41,922 nucleotides of DNA from Methylobacter sp. Lineage in GTDB: Bacteria; Pseudomonadota; Gammaproteobacteria; Methylococcales; Methylomonadaceae. The notes beneath the pieces were generated by a model. The model saw nothing but the letters and a program-made list of their open reading frames with translations. It did not search any database and was not told the origin of the DNA. Shown here one piece after another: positions 33,970-41,875 of this stretch. The stretch covers positions 1 through 41,922 of the forward strand of contig JAUYMY010000084.1 of the NCBI GenBank assembly GCA_030699385.1. Reading direction: 5' to 3'. A program made the translations under genes and the position numbers. The stretch's first letter is position 1, and the number at the start of each line of letters is the position of its first letter.

Positions 33970-34095
33970 AAATGCGGTAGCCCTGGTTCGGGTATGCGTT
34001 GGACAAACAAAGGCGCCAAAGTCATTTTATCGTTACGCGCCTTAGCGCAGTCCAAAGGACGATGGCAACAGTTTTGGCATAAGGTTGATCAATAG
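33970..34095 (+). pseudogene. ISKra4-family transposase fragment (C-terminal end)
   Basis: The frame encodes KCGSPGSGMRWTNKGAKVIL SLRALAQSKGRWQQFWHKVD Q, then TAG. This is the usual C-terminal end of ISKra4 transposases (MRW..KGA..ILSLRAL....GRW..FW). About 100 nt separate it from the middle fragment, so an internal stretch has been deleted. It is an immobile remnant. Confidence 0.75.
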
Positions 34096-34189
34096 GATGC
34101 CGGCGTTTATGCTTAGTTGACATTATAAAAAAATCAGCACGCATTAACTAAAGCACGAGACTCTCAAGATATTAAATTAACCTGATTAT

Positions 34190-34232
34190 TTTTCTTCGTA
34201 TTCTTTGTGCCTTCGTGGTGAAAAATATTTCC
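34190..34232. repeat. CACGAAG-type dispersed repeat upstream of copA
   Basis: The bases TTTCTTCGTATTCTTTGTGC CTTCGTGGTGAAAAATA match the CTTCGTG...CTTCGTGGTGAA repeats seen in other gaps. It marks the right edge of the IS debris and sits about 140 nt before copA. Confidence 0.5.
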
Positions 34233-34365
34233 ACAGTCTAAATATCTTTACTCCGTCTTACCCTCAAACTCATTGAAGAATGGCGGTAATCAAAAACCTT
34301 ATCTTTTGTAGAATAGCTAATTTCAACACCATCAGTGAGTTCCTTGCATTGAACTGAGGTAACCC

Positions 34366-36015
34366 ATGTTTTACCAGAAAAAATCGAATATCGCGCTTTA
34401 TAGCGCTGTTTTTTTACCGCTGCTGATCAACTGCACAAGTTGCATTGCGGATACCTACCCACTTTCGATTGGTGAAAAATCAATCAATCTGCTGGGTAAA
34501 AGCCAACAGGCGATTTTAGCCAATGGCACGCTACCGGCTCCAACGCTGCATTGGCATGAAGGTGAATTAGTCACCTTGCAGGTGACTAATCACTTAAAAG
34601 AACACACCTCGCTGCATTGGCATGGCATTATCCTGCCTTATCAGATGGACGGTGTGCCCGGCATTAGTTTTGACGGCATCGCGCCGGGCGAGACCTTCAC
34701 TTATCAGTTTAAAGTGCAGCAACACGGCACTTACTGGTATCACGGTCATTCCGGGATGCAAGAACAAATGGGCTTGTACGGGGCGTTGATTATTGACCCG
34801 CCGCACGAGCATAATCCTGTTGAGCGCGATTATGTCATCCTCCTGTCCGACTGGCCGGAGGCCGACCCGCACCGCACCATGGCACGGTTAAAAAAACAAA
34901 GCGATTATTACAACTTCCAAAAAAGAACCCTGTTCGATGTTGTGCGAGACATTCGCCAGCTGGGTTTTGCCAACACCATGGCCGACCGTTTAGCATGGGG
35001 CGAAATGCGCATGGACCCTACTGATTTAGCCGATGTCACCGGCGCTAATTATCGTTTTCTCGTCAACGGCCACACCCCCGAAATGGACTGGACTGCGCTG
35101 TTTTCAGCAGGCGATAAAGTGCGCTTACGCTTTATCAATGCCTCTGCGATGACCCATTTCGACATCAGAATTCCGGGCTTAAAAATGCGCGTTACTGCAG
35201 CTGACGGTCAAGCGGTCAAGCCCGTCGAGGTGGATGAATTCCGGATTGCTGTCGCTGAAACCTATGATGTACTGGTCGAACCGCAATCGGATCAGGCTTA
35301 TAGCATTTTCGCCGAAGCGATGGACAGAAGCGGTTATGCCAGCGCCACATTGACGCCGCGTAGCGGGTTAAAAGCCGCCATACCCGCTCTGCGCCCACTG
35401 ACCTTGCTGACACTGAATGAGATGGGCGCTATGCACGGAACGCATGGTGCCCATGACTCTGCCGATAACACAGGGACAGCCCCCGAACAACACAGCGTAG
35501 ATCATGCTGAGCATAACCCCGCCATGGCCGATAATCCCCATGCCGCGCATTTACATCAGATGCCCATGGCGGACATTGAATCTTACCCGACACTCAGTTA
35601 CCACCAGCTAAGCGCCGCCGAGCCTAATACCGACTGGGCGCCGCCGGATCGGGAAATCACCTTGCGCCTGACCGGCAACATGAAGCGCTATATCTGGTCA
35701 TTTGACGATATTAAATATGCCGACGCAGAACCGATTAAAGTCCGCTATGGCGAACATATCCGTTTCCATTATGTCAACGAAACCATGATGAATCACCCCA
35801 TTCATCTTCACGGCTTGTGGCAATATCTGGATAACGGCAAAGGGCCGTCCAATCCTAAAAAACATGTCATCAATGTCAAACCGGGGGAAACCGTCACTGT
35901 TGATGTGTTCGCCGATGCCGAAGGCGAATGGGCATTCCATTGCCATTTGTTGTATCACATGGACACCGGCATGTTCCGTAAATTCGTCGTAGAAAAAACC
36001 GGGCGGCAGCCATGA
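34366..36015 (+). CDS. copA: CopA-type multicopper oxidase, copper resistance
   Basis: A 549-aa periplasmic multicopper oxidase that oxidises or sequesters copper. The copper ligands lie in HWHG (about 84-87), HGHS (126-129), HPIHLHG and HCHLLYHMDTGM. A His/Met-rich insert (about 345-410, with MHGTHGAHDSADN and ...HAEHNPAMADNPHAAHLHQM PM) is typical of CopA/PcoA. The N-terminus looks like a plain Sec signal with no twin-arginine motif, unlike the usual Tat-exported CopA. The ATG has GAGGT six nt upstream. It overlaps copB by ATGA. Confidence 0.93.
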   Translation: MFYQKKSNIALYSAVFLPLLINCTSCIADTYPLSIGEKSINLLGKSQQAILANGTLPAPTLHWHEGELVTLQVTNHLKEHTSLHWHGIILPYQMDGVPGISFDGIAPGETFTYQFKVQQHGTYWYHGHSGMQEQMGLYGALIIDPPHEHNPVERDYVILLSDWPEADPHRTMARLKKQSDYYNFQKRTLFDVVRDIRQLGFANTMADRLAWGEMRMDPTDLADVTGANYRFLVNGHTPEMDWTALFSAGDKVRLRFINASAMTHFDIRIPGLKMRVTAADGQAVKPVEVDEFRIAVAETYDVLVEPQSDQAYSIFAEAMDRSGYASATLTPRSGLKAAIPALRPLTLLTLNEMGAMHGTHGAHDSADNTGTAPEQHSVDHAEHNPAMADNPHAAHLHQMPMADIESYPTLSYHQLSAAEPNTDWAPPDREITLRLTGNMKRYIWSFDDIKYADAEPIKVRYGEHIRFHYVNETMMNHPIHLHGLWQYLDNGKGPSNPKKHVINVKPGETVTVDVFADAEGEWAFHCHLLYHMDTGMFRKFVVEKTGRQP

Positions 36016-36686
36016 TTTCATTAGCCCGGTTGATGTTGTTCTTGCTCACGATTAACGTAGCCGTAGCCCAAGACGACCCGATGCTGTTCAATCATTTCAA
36101 AGCCGAGCGCCTGGAATATGAAGGTAATGGCAAGCTGCATTTATTCAAATGGGAGGTGCAGAACTGGGTCGGCAATGATGAGCATAAACTGTGGCTAAAA
36201 ACCGAAGGCGACTATTCCGCTGACCAAGATATTTTTGGCCGAGCCGATTTGCAACTGCTTTACAGCCATAACATCAGCACCTTCTGGGACTTTCAAATCG
36301 GCGCACGCCGCGCCTTCGAGCCGGAACGCACCTTTGACGGCGTCATCGGTTTTCAGGGCTTAGCGCCTTATTTCATCGAAGTCGATAGCGCCCTTTTTAT
36401 TACCGACAACGGCAATTTTTTAAGCCGCCTGAGTTTAAGCCGTGACCTGTTATTGACACAACGGCTTATTTTGCAGCCCCGACTGGAAGTCAACGCCGCT
36501 GCCCGTGATATTCAAAATCGCGGCATTAAAGCCGGCATCACTGAATTTGAAACCGGCGTCAGATTGCGTTACGAGCTTGAACGCGAATTTGCGCCTTACT
36601 TGGGCTTTGATTATGTCGAAGAAGAATCCTTACGTGAGCACCAGCACAGCCTGCGCTTTGTCTTGGGGGTGCGGGTTTGGTATTGA
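36012..36686 (+). CDS. copB: CopB-type outer-membrane copper resistance protein
   Basis: A 224-aa protein with an N-terminal signal peptide (MISLARLMLFLLTINVAVAQ) and a beta-barrel-type sequence: alternating hydrophobic strands, LFKWEVQNWVGNDEHKLWLK TEGDY near the start, and a C-terminus LRFVLGVRVWY with a final aromatic residue typical of outer-membrane proteins. It is shorter than many CopB/PcoB proteins because the Met/His-rich N-terminal segment is missing. Its start overlaps copA's stop. Confidence 0.92.
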   Translation: MISLARLMLFLLTINVAVAQDDPMLFNHFKAERLEYEGNGKLHLFKWEVQNWVGNDEHKLWLKTEGDYSADQDIFGRADLQLLYSHNISTFWDFQIGARRAFEPERTFDGVIGFQGLAPYFIEVDSALFITDNGNFLSRLSLSRDLLLTQRLILQPRLEVNAAARDIQNRGIKAGITEFETGVRLRYELEREFAPYLGFDYVEEESLREHQHSLRFVLGVRVWY

Positions 36687-36846
36687 AAAAAGAAATAAAA
36701 GTTATTGATCATGGATTCCAAGTGACCGTTTCAAATCAGTTACAAGTCGTTTGAGTTCTTTTGGAGGCTGAAGTCCAACGTAAAACTAGCATCTAAAGCA
36801 TTGCTACTTAATATGTTTTTGTTACAGAATTGGCTATCGATTATGC

Positions 36847-37151
36847 TTAAGGAATGAGCACGAAATAACTTAGGCAACTGCTGAAATTGACGATTCAGGA
36901 ATGGCAACATAATTCCATTGCCCCAAATACTTATCAAAAACAATTCGCATTGATTCTTTAAACCCCGCCGCAACTTTTCTGCCCGTTTTATAAACCCTGT
37001 TAAAAATACAGACAAAGACTTTTAATCCTGCTTTTGTTGTTGTCTTTTCTATCTGGAGGAGTCCGCTGCCTCCGTAAGGAAGCTTTAAGCCTTCTACCCC
37101 TGCATATAAACGTCTATTTTTCTCTGGCAAACATCTATACAATTCTTTCAT
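36847..37151 (-). pseudogene. ISAzo13-family transposase remnant with internal deletion, copy 2
   Basis: The minus-strand ORF of 93 codons (36870-37151) starts MKELYRCLPEKNRRLYAGVE GLKLPYGG, the N-terminus of ISAzo13-type transposases. It then jumps, at SGLLQ/IEKTTTK, to the same C-terminal region as copy 1 (TTTKAGLKVFVCIFNRVYKT GRKV). The middle of the gene, including the catalytic core, has been deleted while keeping the frame. It could still be translated, but not as an active transposase. Confidence 0.75.
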
Positions 37152-37223
37152 CTGCGCTTCAATATCTTTAGCGTAAGGTTTTATTATTTGTCAATTTTGA
37201 ACTAAGGTTTCTTTCCCACAAAG

Positions 37224-37412
37224 TATAATCCCTGATCTGAACTTGCCTAAATTAATTTAGGCTCCTCTCAAAACGCTGCGACAATATGCCACATTCCATC
37301 ACCTACGTATTTTCACTAACATAGTGACAACTCTTGAGATGCAAATTTCCTCCTCGAAATTCAGAGTTTATATCCTTCTCTATAATGCGGCCTAATCAGC
37401 CGCATTTTTTTT
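37224..37412 (+). ncRNA. Candidate small RNA with a CUCCUC anti-SD loop and intrinsic terminator
   Basis: Within an unannotated gap, a perfect TATAAT (37224-37229) is followed by an 18-bp palindrome, GCCTAAATTAATTTAGGC (37245-37262), and a TCACTA/TAGTGA stem (37313-37327). Then comes a double stem, AACTCT/AGAGTT outside and AATTTC/GAAATT inside, with a six-base loop CTCCTC at 37350-37355. A strong intrinsic terminator ends it. The loop is complementary to a Shine-Dalgarno sequence, as in the anti-SD sRNAs of other bacteria. No -35 sits at the normal distance (TTGAAC at 37197 leaves a 21-nt spacer), so the promoter is weak evidence. Transcription must be tested. Confidence 0.4.
37384..37412 (+). 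terminator. Strong intrinsic terminator, plus strand
   Basis: The stem AATGCGGC/GCCGCATT encloses the seven-base loop CTAATCA and is followed by a run of eight Ts. The T-run is only on the plus strand, so it stops rightward transcription and protects acr3 (leftward) from readthrough. The only rightward genes before it are copA-copB, ending 700 nt earlier, or the candidate small RNA. Confidence 0.85.
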
Positions 37413-37482
37413 GCCTACAGTCCCAACCTTTGTGGCGATAAATCATTAATGGGAAGTTACGTTCACAATAACATTCATTGAC

Positions 37483-38643
37483 CTAAAACCAGCCTTTGGT
37501 GCGCTTGCAAAAGCCCACCAAGACCAGCATCAGCGGCACTTCAATCAATACGCCAACTACAGTCGCTAAAGCCGCACCGGATGACAAGCCGAACAACATC
37601 ACCGCTGTGGCAATGGCAACTTCAAAATGATTGGACGCGCCGATCAATGCCGACGGCGCGGCGTTTTCATAAGAAAAGCCCCAGAATTTGGCGGCCACAT
37701 AGGTGATAGCAAAAATCAGTACGGTCTGTATCGCCAGCGGTATCGCAATCCATACAATGGTCAACGGATTGGCGGTAATCACGTCGCCCTTGAAGGAAAA
37801 TAACAGCACCAAAGTCAGCAATAACGCGATGATTGTAATCGGGGTCAGCAGGTGCAAAAATTTTTGTTCAAACCAAAGCAGGCCTTTATGGGCGACGATC
37901 CATTTCCTGGAATAATAGCCTGCAAATAACGGCAACGCGACATAGATGCCAATGGATAATAACAAGGCTTCCCAGGGCACCGGCAACTGCCCGACGCCGA
38001 GCAAAAAGCCGCCGATCAGGCCATATAAAAACAACATTGCCAGTGAATTGATCGCGACCATGACCAGGGTATGTCCGGCATTGCCTTTGGCCAGATAGCC
38101 CCAGACCAGTACCATCGCGGTACACGGCGCGACGCCCAACAAAATACAACCAGCCAGATAGCTGCGCCATAACGGCACTTCCAGCATTTTGACGCCATCG
38201 TGCATGACGACCGTGCCTGAGCCATAGTCGCTGCCGAGCGGCAAATCCAGACCGAACGGCATCTTGACCAAATCAACCGCATCAGCGCCGATCAATTGCT
38301 GAAACAGCACGCCTAAAAAAAGATAAGCGATGCCGTACATGGTGAAAGGCTTGACCGCCCAATTGACAATCAAGGTCAGTGTCACCGGCTTGATGCTTTT
38401 ACCGGCCTTGACCACTTCGGCAAAATCAATCTTCACCATGATCGGGTACATCATGAAAAACAGGCAGACCGCAATCGGAATCGACACCACCGGCGCGCCG
38501 TTGACATCGATGCTCATGCCGTCGAGCGTCCTGGCAAATTGCGGCGCGTAAACGCCGAGCAGAATGCCGATAACGATACACAAGCCCACCCACAGCGTCA
38601 GATAACGCTCAAAATAACCCATATCATGTTTATGTTCAGTCAT
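37483..38643 (-). CDS. acr3: Arsenite efflux transporter Acr3
   Basis: A 386-aa inner-membrane permease with ten predicted TM helices that exports arsenite. The family signature is [19 protein letters not shown], with the essential Cys in TM4. The C-terminal [15 protein letters not shown] carries the conserved Glu. This is the Acr3 type, unrelated to ArsB. It is the last gene of the leftward ars operon, 15 nt after arsC. Confidence 0.95.
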   Translation of the reverse strand: MTEHKHDMGYFERYLTLWVGLCIVIGILLGVYAPQFARTLDGMSIDVNGAPVVSIPIAVCLFFMMYPIMVKIDFAEVVKAGKSIKPVTLTLIVNWAVKPFTMYGIAYLFLGVLFQQLIGADAVDLVKMPFGLDLPLGSDYGSGTVVMHDGVKMLEVPLWRSYLAGCILLGVAPCTAMVLVWGYLAKGNAGHTLVMVAINSLAMLFLYGLIGGFLLGVGQLPVPWEALLLSIGIYVALPLFAGYYSRKWIVAHKGLLWFEQKFLHLLTPITIIALLLTLVLLFSFKGDVITANPLTIVWIAIPLAIQTVLIFAITYVAAKFWGFSYENAAPSALIGASNHFEVAIATAVMLFGLSSGAALATVVGVLIEVPLMLVLVGFCKRTKGWF

Positions 38644-38658
38644 GCTGTCCTCCGGATT

Positions 38659-39138
38659 TTAAGCCGTCAATTGGCCAATGGTGTTAAGTTCGGCAGTCAA
38701 TGCGTCGGGCGACATCGTTTCCAAAGGCAGCGCCAGCATTTTGTTAACCCGCAAGGTTAGGATACGAAAAGTCTCTTCAAACGCGGCGATTTTTTCTTCC
38801 TCACTGCCTTCCACATGGCCGGGATCCGAGACGCCCCAATGCGCCCGAACCGCCTTGCTCAAATAAACCGGGCAGGTTTCACCGGCGGCGTTGTCACAGA
38901 CGGTAATGACAATATCCATCGGCTGATGTTCAAAGTCATCCCAGGACCGGCTTTGATAGCCTTCGGTCGGCAAACCGTGGCGTTTTAAAGTCGCCAAGGC
39001 GCCCTGGTTGATTCGGCCAATCGGATGGCTGCCAGCTGAAAAAGCCTGGATACGGCCTTGACCGAGATGGTTGAATAAGGCCTCGCCCATCACACTGCGG
39101 CAGGAGTTGCCGGTACAAATTACAAATACATTTAACAT
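38659..39138 (-). CDS. arsC: Arsenate reductase ArsC, thioredoxin-coupled low-molecular-weight phosphatase type
   Basis: This enzyme reduces arsenate to arsenite for Acr3. The 159-aa protein has the P-loop CTGNSCRS (Cys8, Cys13, Arg14), the pair Cys81/Cys89 in CDNAAGETCP that forms the redox relay of the thioredoxin-linked enzyme, and the Asp of VSDPGH. I start at the ATG at 39138 with AAGGA upstream; a GTG just before it is an alternative. The neighbouring thioredoxin-like protein could be its reductant. Confidence 0.93.
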   Translation of the reverse strand: MLNVFVICTGNSCRSVMGEALFNHLGQGRIQAFSAGSHPIGRINQGALATLKRHGLPTEGYQSRSWDDFEHQPMDIVITVCDNAAGETCPVYLSKAVRAHWGVSDPGHVEGSEEEKIAAFEETFRILTLRVNKMLALPLETMSPDALTAELNTIGQLTA

Positions 39139-39151
39139 CACGAGTTCCTTA

Positions 39152-39394
39152 TTATTGAAGGTTTTTTAGTATCGTTTTGATTTCTTCCTGCGACGACGTT
39201 TTACCCGATAGCACTACGGTATCGTTAATGGCAAGCGCAGGCGTCATCATCACGCCCATGTCGGTTATTTGGCCAATATCGGTAATCTTCTCGATTTCGT
39301 AATCTATGCCCAGCTCTTTGGCAGCCGCTTCAGCGTTTTCCGCTAACAACACGCATTTTTTACAACCCGTGCCTAATATCTGTAATTTTTTCAT
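39152..39394 (-). CDS. Small thioredoxin-like redox protein (TM0996/MTH895 type)
   Basis: An 80-aa protein with the active site GTGCKKCVLL (CxxC, Cys11 and Cys14), a cis-Pro region MMTPALAINDTVV and a thioredoxin-like fold. Genes of this type often sit next to ArsP/DUF318 permeases and arsC. It begins one base after the permease's stop, so they are translationally linked. It could reduce ArsC or deliver metal/thiol to the permease. Confidence 0.9.
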   Translation of the reverse strand: MKKLQILGTGCKKCVLLAENAEAAAKELGIDYEIEKITDIGQITDMGVMMTPALAINDTVVLSGKTSSQEEIKTILKNLQ

Positions 39395-39395
39395 T

Positions 39396-40724
39396 TTAAT
39401 TTCCTACAATTGAGCCAAAAATCATGCCGGTGAACGTAGCCATCACGACCACCAGCAGTAAAAATACGACGGTTTTGGCATTACCCAGAATCGTCCGTAT
39501 CACCAATAAATTAGGCAAGGACAGCGCGGGGCCTGCCAGCAACAAAGCCAAAGCCGGGCCTTTGCCCATACCGCTCCCCATTAAGCCTTGCAAAATGGGG
39601 ACTTCGGTCAGGGTGGCAAAATACATGAAGGCACCGGCAAACGAGGCGAAAAAATTAGCAAAAAAGGAATTGCCGCCGACCATTTTTGTTATCCATTCGG
39701 CAGGAATCAACGCTTCGTGACCGGGGCGACCGAGCAGGAAACCTGCTATGACCACACCCATCAGCAATAACGGCAGAATCAGTTTGGCGAACTCCCAACT
39801 CGCCGAAAACCAATCGCCCGCTTCGTTCTGCGCTGCCGATGTCAGCAGCGTAAAACCGATTACGGCGACGGTAAACGCCGCTAAGGGTTGCTCAGGAAAG
39901 ACAAACGCCACTACAGCAACGATGCTGGCGACCAGCGTAACCAGAACGGCTTTTAAGTTAAACCAGCGTACCAGCAGCCCCGCGAAAATGAGCCCGAAGA
40001 AAGCGGTTATCCACCATTTTCCGGCATAAAGGCCGTACCAAACTCCGCTCGACTCAATCGGTTTGCCCCAGTTGGCGAAAACCAAAATCGCAACCATGAC
40101 AAAGAAAAACAAGGCATTTTGCCAAAGCGGCCGGTTTTCATCTTCATCAGGCATGATCAGATTCGCTGAGATGGCCGCTTTCGCCTGTTCTTCTTTGCGG
40201 AAAATAAAGCTCATCAATAGACCAATCACCACGCTGAATAACACTGCGCCGACAGCACGGCCGATACCCAACTCCGGCCCCAACACTTTAGCCGTCATGA
40301 CAATCGCCAGCACATTGATTGCAGGCCCAGAATACAAAAAAGCAATGGCCGGCCCCAAGCCCGCGCCGCGTTTATAAATGCCTGCAAATAACGGCAGCAC
40401 CGTACATGAACACACCGCGAGCAAAGTGCCGGACACCGAAGCGACGCCGTAAGCCATCACTTTATTGGCATTGACGCCAAGATATTTCATCACCGCGCCC
40501 TGGCTGATGAAGACCGAAATGGCGCCCGCGATAATAAAAGCCGGTATCAGGCAGAGCAGAACATGTTCCTGCGCATACCAGCGTACCAGATACAAAGCCT
40601 CCCAAAATGAATCAATTAGCCGTTGCGACTGCTGTAAATATTCCACCGGCAGATAAAAACAGATGATAAACACCGCTGTTATCAGACTGAGCGATTTCCA
40701 TTCGGTTTGCCAAAATGTATTCAT
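39396..40724 (-). CDS. ArsP/DUF318-family permease (SO_0444-like)
   Basis: A 442-aa membrane protein with about ten TM segments. The family boxes are GTLLAVCSCTVLPLFAGIYK RGAGLGPAIAFLYSGPAINV L, repeated in the second half as FATLTEVPILQGLMGSGMGK GPALALLLAGPALSLPN. A charged loop separates the halves. ArsP proteins of this family export methylated arsenic (trivalent organoarsenicals). Beside arsI, which breaks the C-As bond, that job is attractive but not proven. Confidence 0.88.
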   Translation of the reverse strand: MNTFWQTEWKSLSLITAVFIICFYLPVEYLQQSQRLIDSFWEALYLVRWYAQEHVLLCLIPAFIIAGAISVFISQGAVMKYLGVNANKVMAYGVASVSGTLLAVCSCTVLPLFAGIYKRGAGLGPAIAFLYSGPAINVLAIVMTAKVLGPELGIGRAVGAVLFSVVIGLLMSFIFRKEEQAKAAISANLIMPDEDENRPLWQNALFFFVMVAILVFANWGKPIESSGVWYGLYAGKWWITAFFGLIFAGLLVRWFNLKAVLVTLVASIVAVVAFVFPEQPLAAFTVAVIGFTLLTSAAQNEAGDWFSASWEFAKLILPLLLMGVVIAGFLLGRPGHEALIPAEWITKMVGGNSFFANFFASFAGAFMYFATLTEVPILQGLMGSGMGKGPALALLLAGPALSLPNLLVIRTILGNAKTVVFLLLVVVMATFTGMIFGSIVGN

Positions 40725-40763
40725 GTTTTTATCTTCCTGTACCGTAACTTGTTGGCGTGTTAG

Positions 40764-41216
40764 TTATCCGCAACACGATGAAGCGGAAGTTCCGGAAGGA
40801 CGGCAGGCAAATGGATTTTCGCCGTCGGATGGCGCTTTTTTATCGTTAAAGGTAGGAACCTCAGCCAACGAATGAAACGACTCCCAGGCAATCCCCTGCG
40901 GATCGGTAATCCAGTATTTATCGGAACGCATATAGCAGCAAGCCGCGCCTTCCTGCGCTTCAATCGGCGCTTGTGTCGCATCCAATTGCTGTTTAATGGC
41001 TTGTAATTCCTGCTCGTCCTCAGCCTGAATACCGAGATGGTCAAGGCCCAGTTTGGTGCTGCGGTTGGAAATGGCAAAATTGACACGGGGATCGTCGAGC
41101 ATCCATTTCGCGTAATCGTCATGCTGCACAGTAGGTTCACAACCGAACAGTGTGCTGTAAAAACGAATGTTCTGTTCGAGGTTTTCTACGGCCAGATGTA
41201 TGTGTAATCTTTTCAT
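40764..41216 (-). CDS. arsI: ArsI-type C-As lyase (ArsI/CadI dioxygenase family)
   Basis: A 150-aa type-I extradiol-fold protein that demethylates trivalent organoarsenicals, releasing As(III). The N-terminus is MKRLHIHLAVENLEQNIRFY STLF, with candidate metal ligands H5/H7 and H60 (LDHLGIQ). The vicinal thiols CCYMRSDKYWITDP (Cys93-Cys94) match the substrate-binding pair of ArsI, and E112 follows in AWESF. The C-terminus ends in a Cys pair (SSCCG). AGGT lies before the ATG. It follows arsR by 52 nt with a candidate operator in the gap. Confidence 0.9.
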   Translation of the reverse strand: MKRLHIHLAVENLEQNIRFYSTLFGCEPTVQHDDYAKWMLDDPRVNFAISNRSTKLGLDHLGIQAEDEQELQAIKQQLDATQAPIEAQEGAACCYMRSDKYWITDPQGIAWESFHSLAEVPTFNDKKAPSDGENPFACRPSGTSASSCCG

Positions 41217-41234
41217 TTTTGTACCTATAAATTG

Positions 41235-41254
41235 ATATGCGGATAAGCAGATAT
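41235..41254. promoter_or_regulatory. Candidate ArsR operator, copy 2 (before arsI)
   Basis: ATATGCGGATAAGCAGATAT is 17/20 identical to the 20 bases at 41637-41656. It lies between arsR and arsI, so arsI and the genes behind it may have their own regulated promoter or a second ArsR contact. I see no good sigma-70 box here. Confidence 0.5.
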
Positions 41255-41268
41255 ATAACGTGTAAAAA

Positions 41269-41616
41269 TCAACAGCCAGCTACCATTTCAGGCCGGCATT
41301 CCATGTTGTGCAAGCGCTCCATATCCTGATGAAACAGCGGATCATTTTCAACAGCGGCAAGCGCGTTCTGCAAAATCGGGAAAGCCCAGTCAGGTAGCTT
41401 TGGGTTGATCTGATAATAAACCCATTGGCCTTCGCGGCTATCTAATAACAGACCGCATTGACGCAAAGACGCCAAATGCCGGGAAATTTTGGGTTGGGAC
41501 AAGTCCAGCGCTGCCGTTAATTCGCAGACACAGAGCTTGCCCTGTTTCTGCAACAACGTGACACAACGCAAACGCGTGTCATCGGACAAACATTTAAAAA
41601 ATAAGGCTGGCGACAT
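41269..41616 (-). CDS. arsR: ArsR-family arsenite-responsive repressor
   Basis: A 115-aa winged-helix repressor. The start at ATG 41616 is preferred because the likely promoter ends about 25 nt upstream; an ATG at 41634 would leave almost no leader. The metal-binding helix is LCVCELTAALDLSQPKISRH LA (Cys29, Cys31), the E. coli-type arsenite site in the recognition helix region. Two Cys at the C-terminus (MECRPEMVAGC) may also contribute. It is first in the leftward ars operon. Confidence 0.92.
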   Translation of the reverse strand: MSPALFFKCLSDDTRLRCVTLLQKQGKLCVCELTAALDLSQPKISRHLASLRQCGLLLDSREGQWVYYQINPKLPDWAFPILQNALAAVENDPLFHQDMERLHNMECRPEMVAGC

Positions 41617-41636
41617 GAAGTTTAACTCGAACATTA

Positions 41637-41656
41637 ATATACGCATAAGCATATAT
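41637..41656. promoter_or_regulatory. Candidate ArsR operator, copy 1 (before arsR)
   Basis: The imperfect palindrome ATATACGCATAAGCATATAT overlaps the proposed -10 of the arsR promoter. It recurs with three changes before arsI (41235-41254). ArsR-type repressors bind such AT-rich dyads over their own promoter. Confidence 0.55.
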
Positions 41657-41676
41657 TTAAATGAGGAATAATTCAA
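41648..41676 (-). promoter_or_regulatory. arsR: Candidate sigma-70 promoter of the ars operon
   Basis: On the minus strand TTGAAT (41676-41671) is followed after 17 bases by TATGCT (41653-41648). The candidate operator overlaps the -10. The start site would fall near 41643, about 25 nt before the ATG at 41616. Confidence 0.5.
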
Positions 41677-41760
41677 CCGATAATCACTTGGCTACTGAAG
41701 GTGGGAATATAGACAGGACACTGCGGGGGATTAGGGATTGTTTTAGATGGAAATAGTCAT

Positions 41761-41868
41761 ACGGGACGCGGAGCGTCTATGGATACGTCCACACGCTGGA
41801 GCGCTCATGTTTATACACAAGTATTCCGGTTCACAATTTTAGGCGTTTGGGAACGCGTGAAAATAGAT
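41761..41868. repeat. GGGACGCGGAGCGTC-type dispersed repeat
   Basis: GGGACGCGGAGCGTC carries the small hairpin GACGC-gga-GCGTC. It is followed by CACGCTGGAGCGCTCATG and, later, GCGTTTGGGAACGCG. This belongs to a repeat type familiar from several methanotroph-like genomes. Nothing in the rest of the 245 nt beyond arsR looks coding. Confidence 0.5.
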
Positions 41869-41875
41869 GAAATTT

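Larger units (their letters stand above)
33285..34365. other. IS-remnant region between ntrC and copA
   Basis: A 1.1-kb stretch without an intact gene. It holds the ISAzo13-type 3' fragment, two ISKra4-type fragments and a CACGAAG repeat, then about 130 nt before copA that must hold its promoter (TAGAAT near 34309 is a possible -10). It forms the left border of the metal-resistance region. Confidence 0.6.
36687..37482. other. Non-coding gap between copB and acr3
   Basis: This 796-nt gap contains the ISAzo13-type remnant (36847-37151), the candidate small RNA (37224-37412) and its terminator. The 160 nt right after copB contains no recognisable gene. The gap separates the rightward cop genes from the leftward ars genes. 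Confidence 0.5.
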
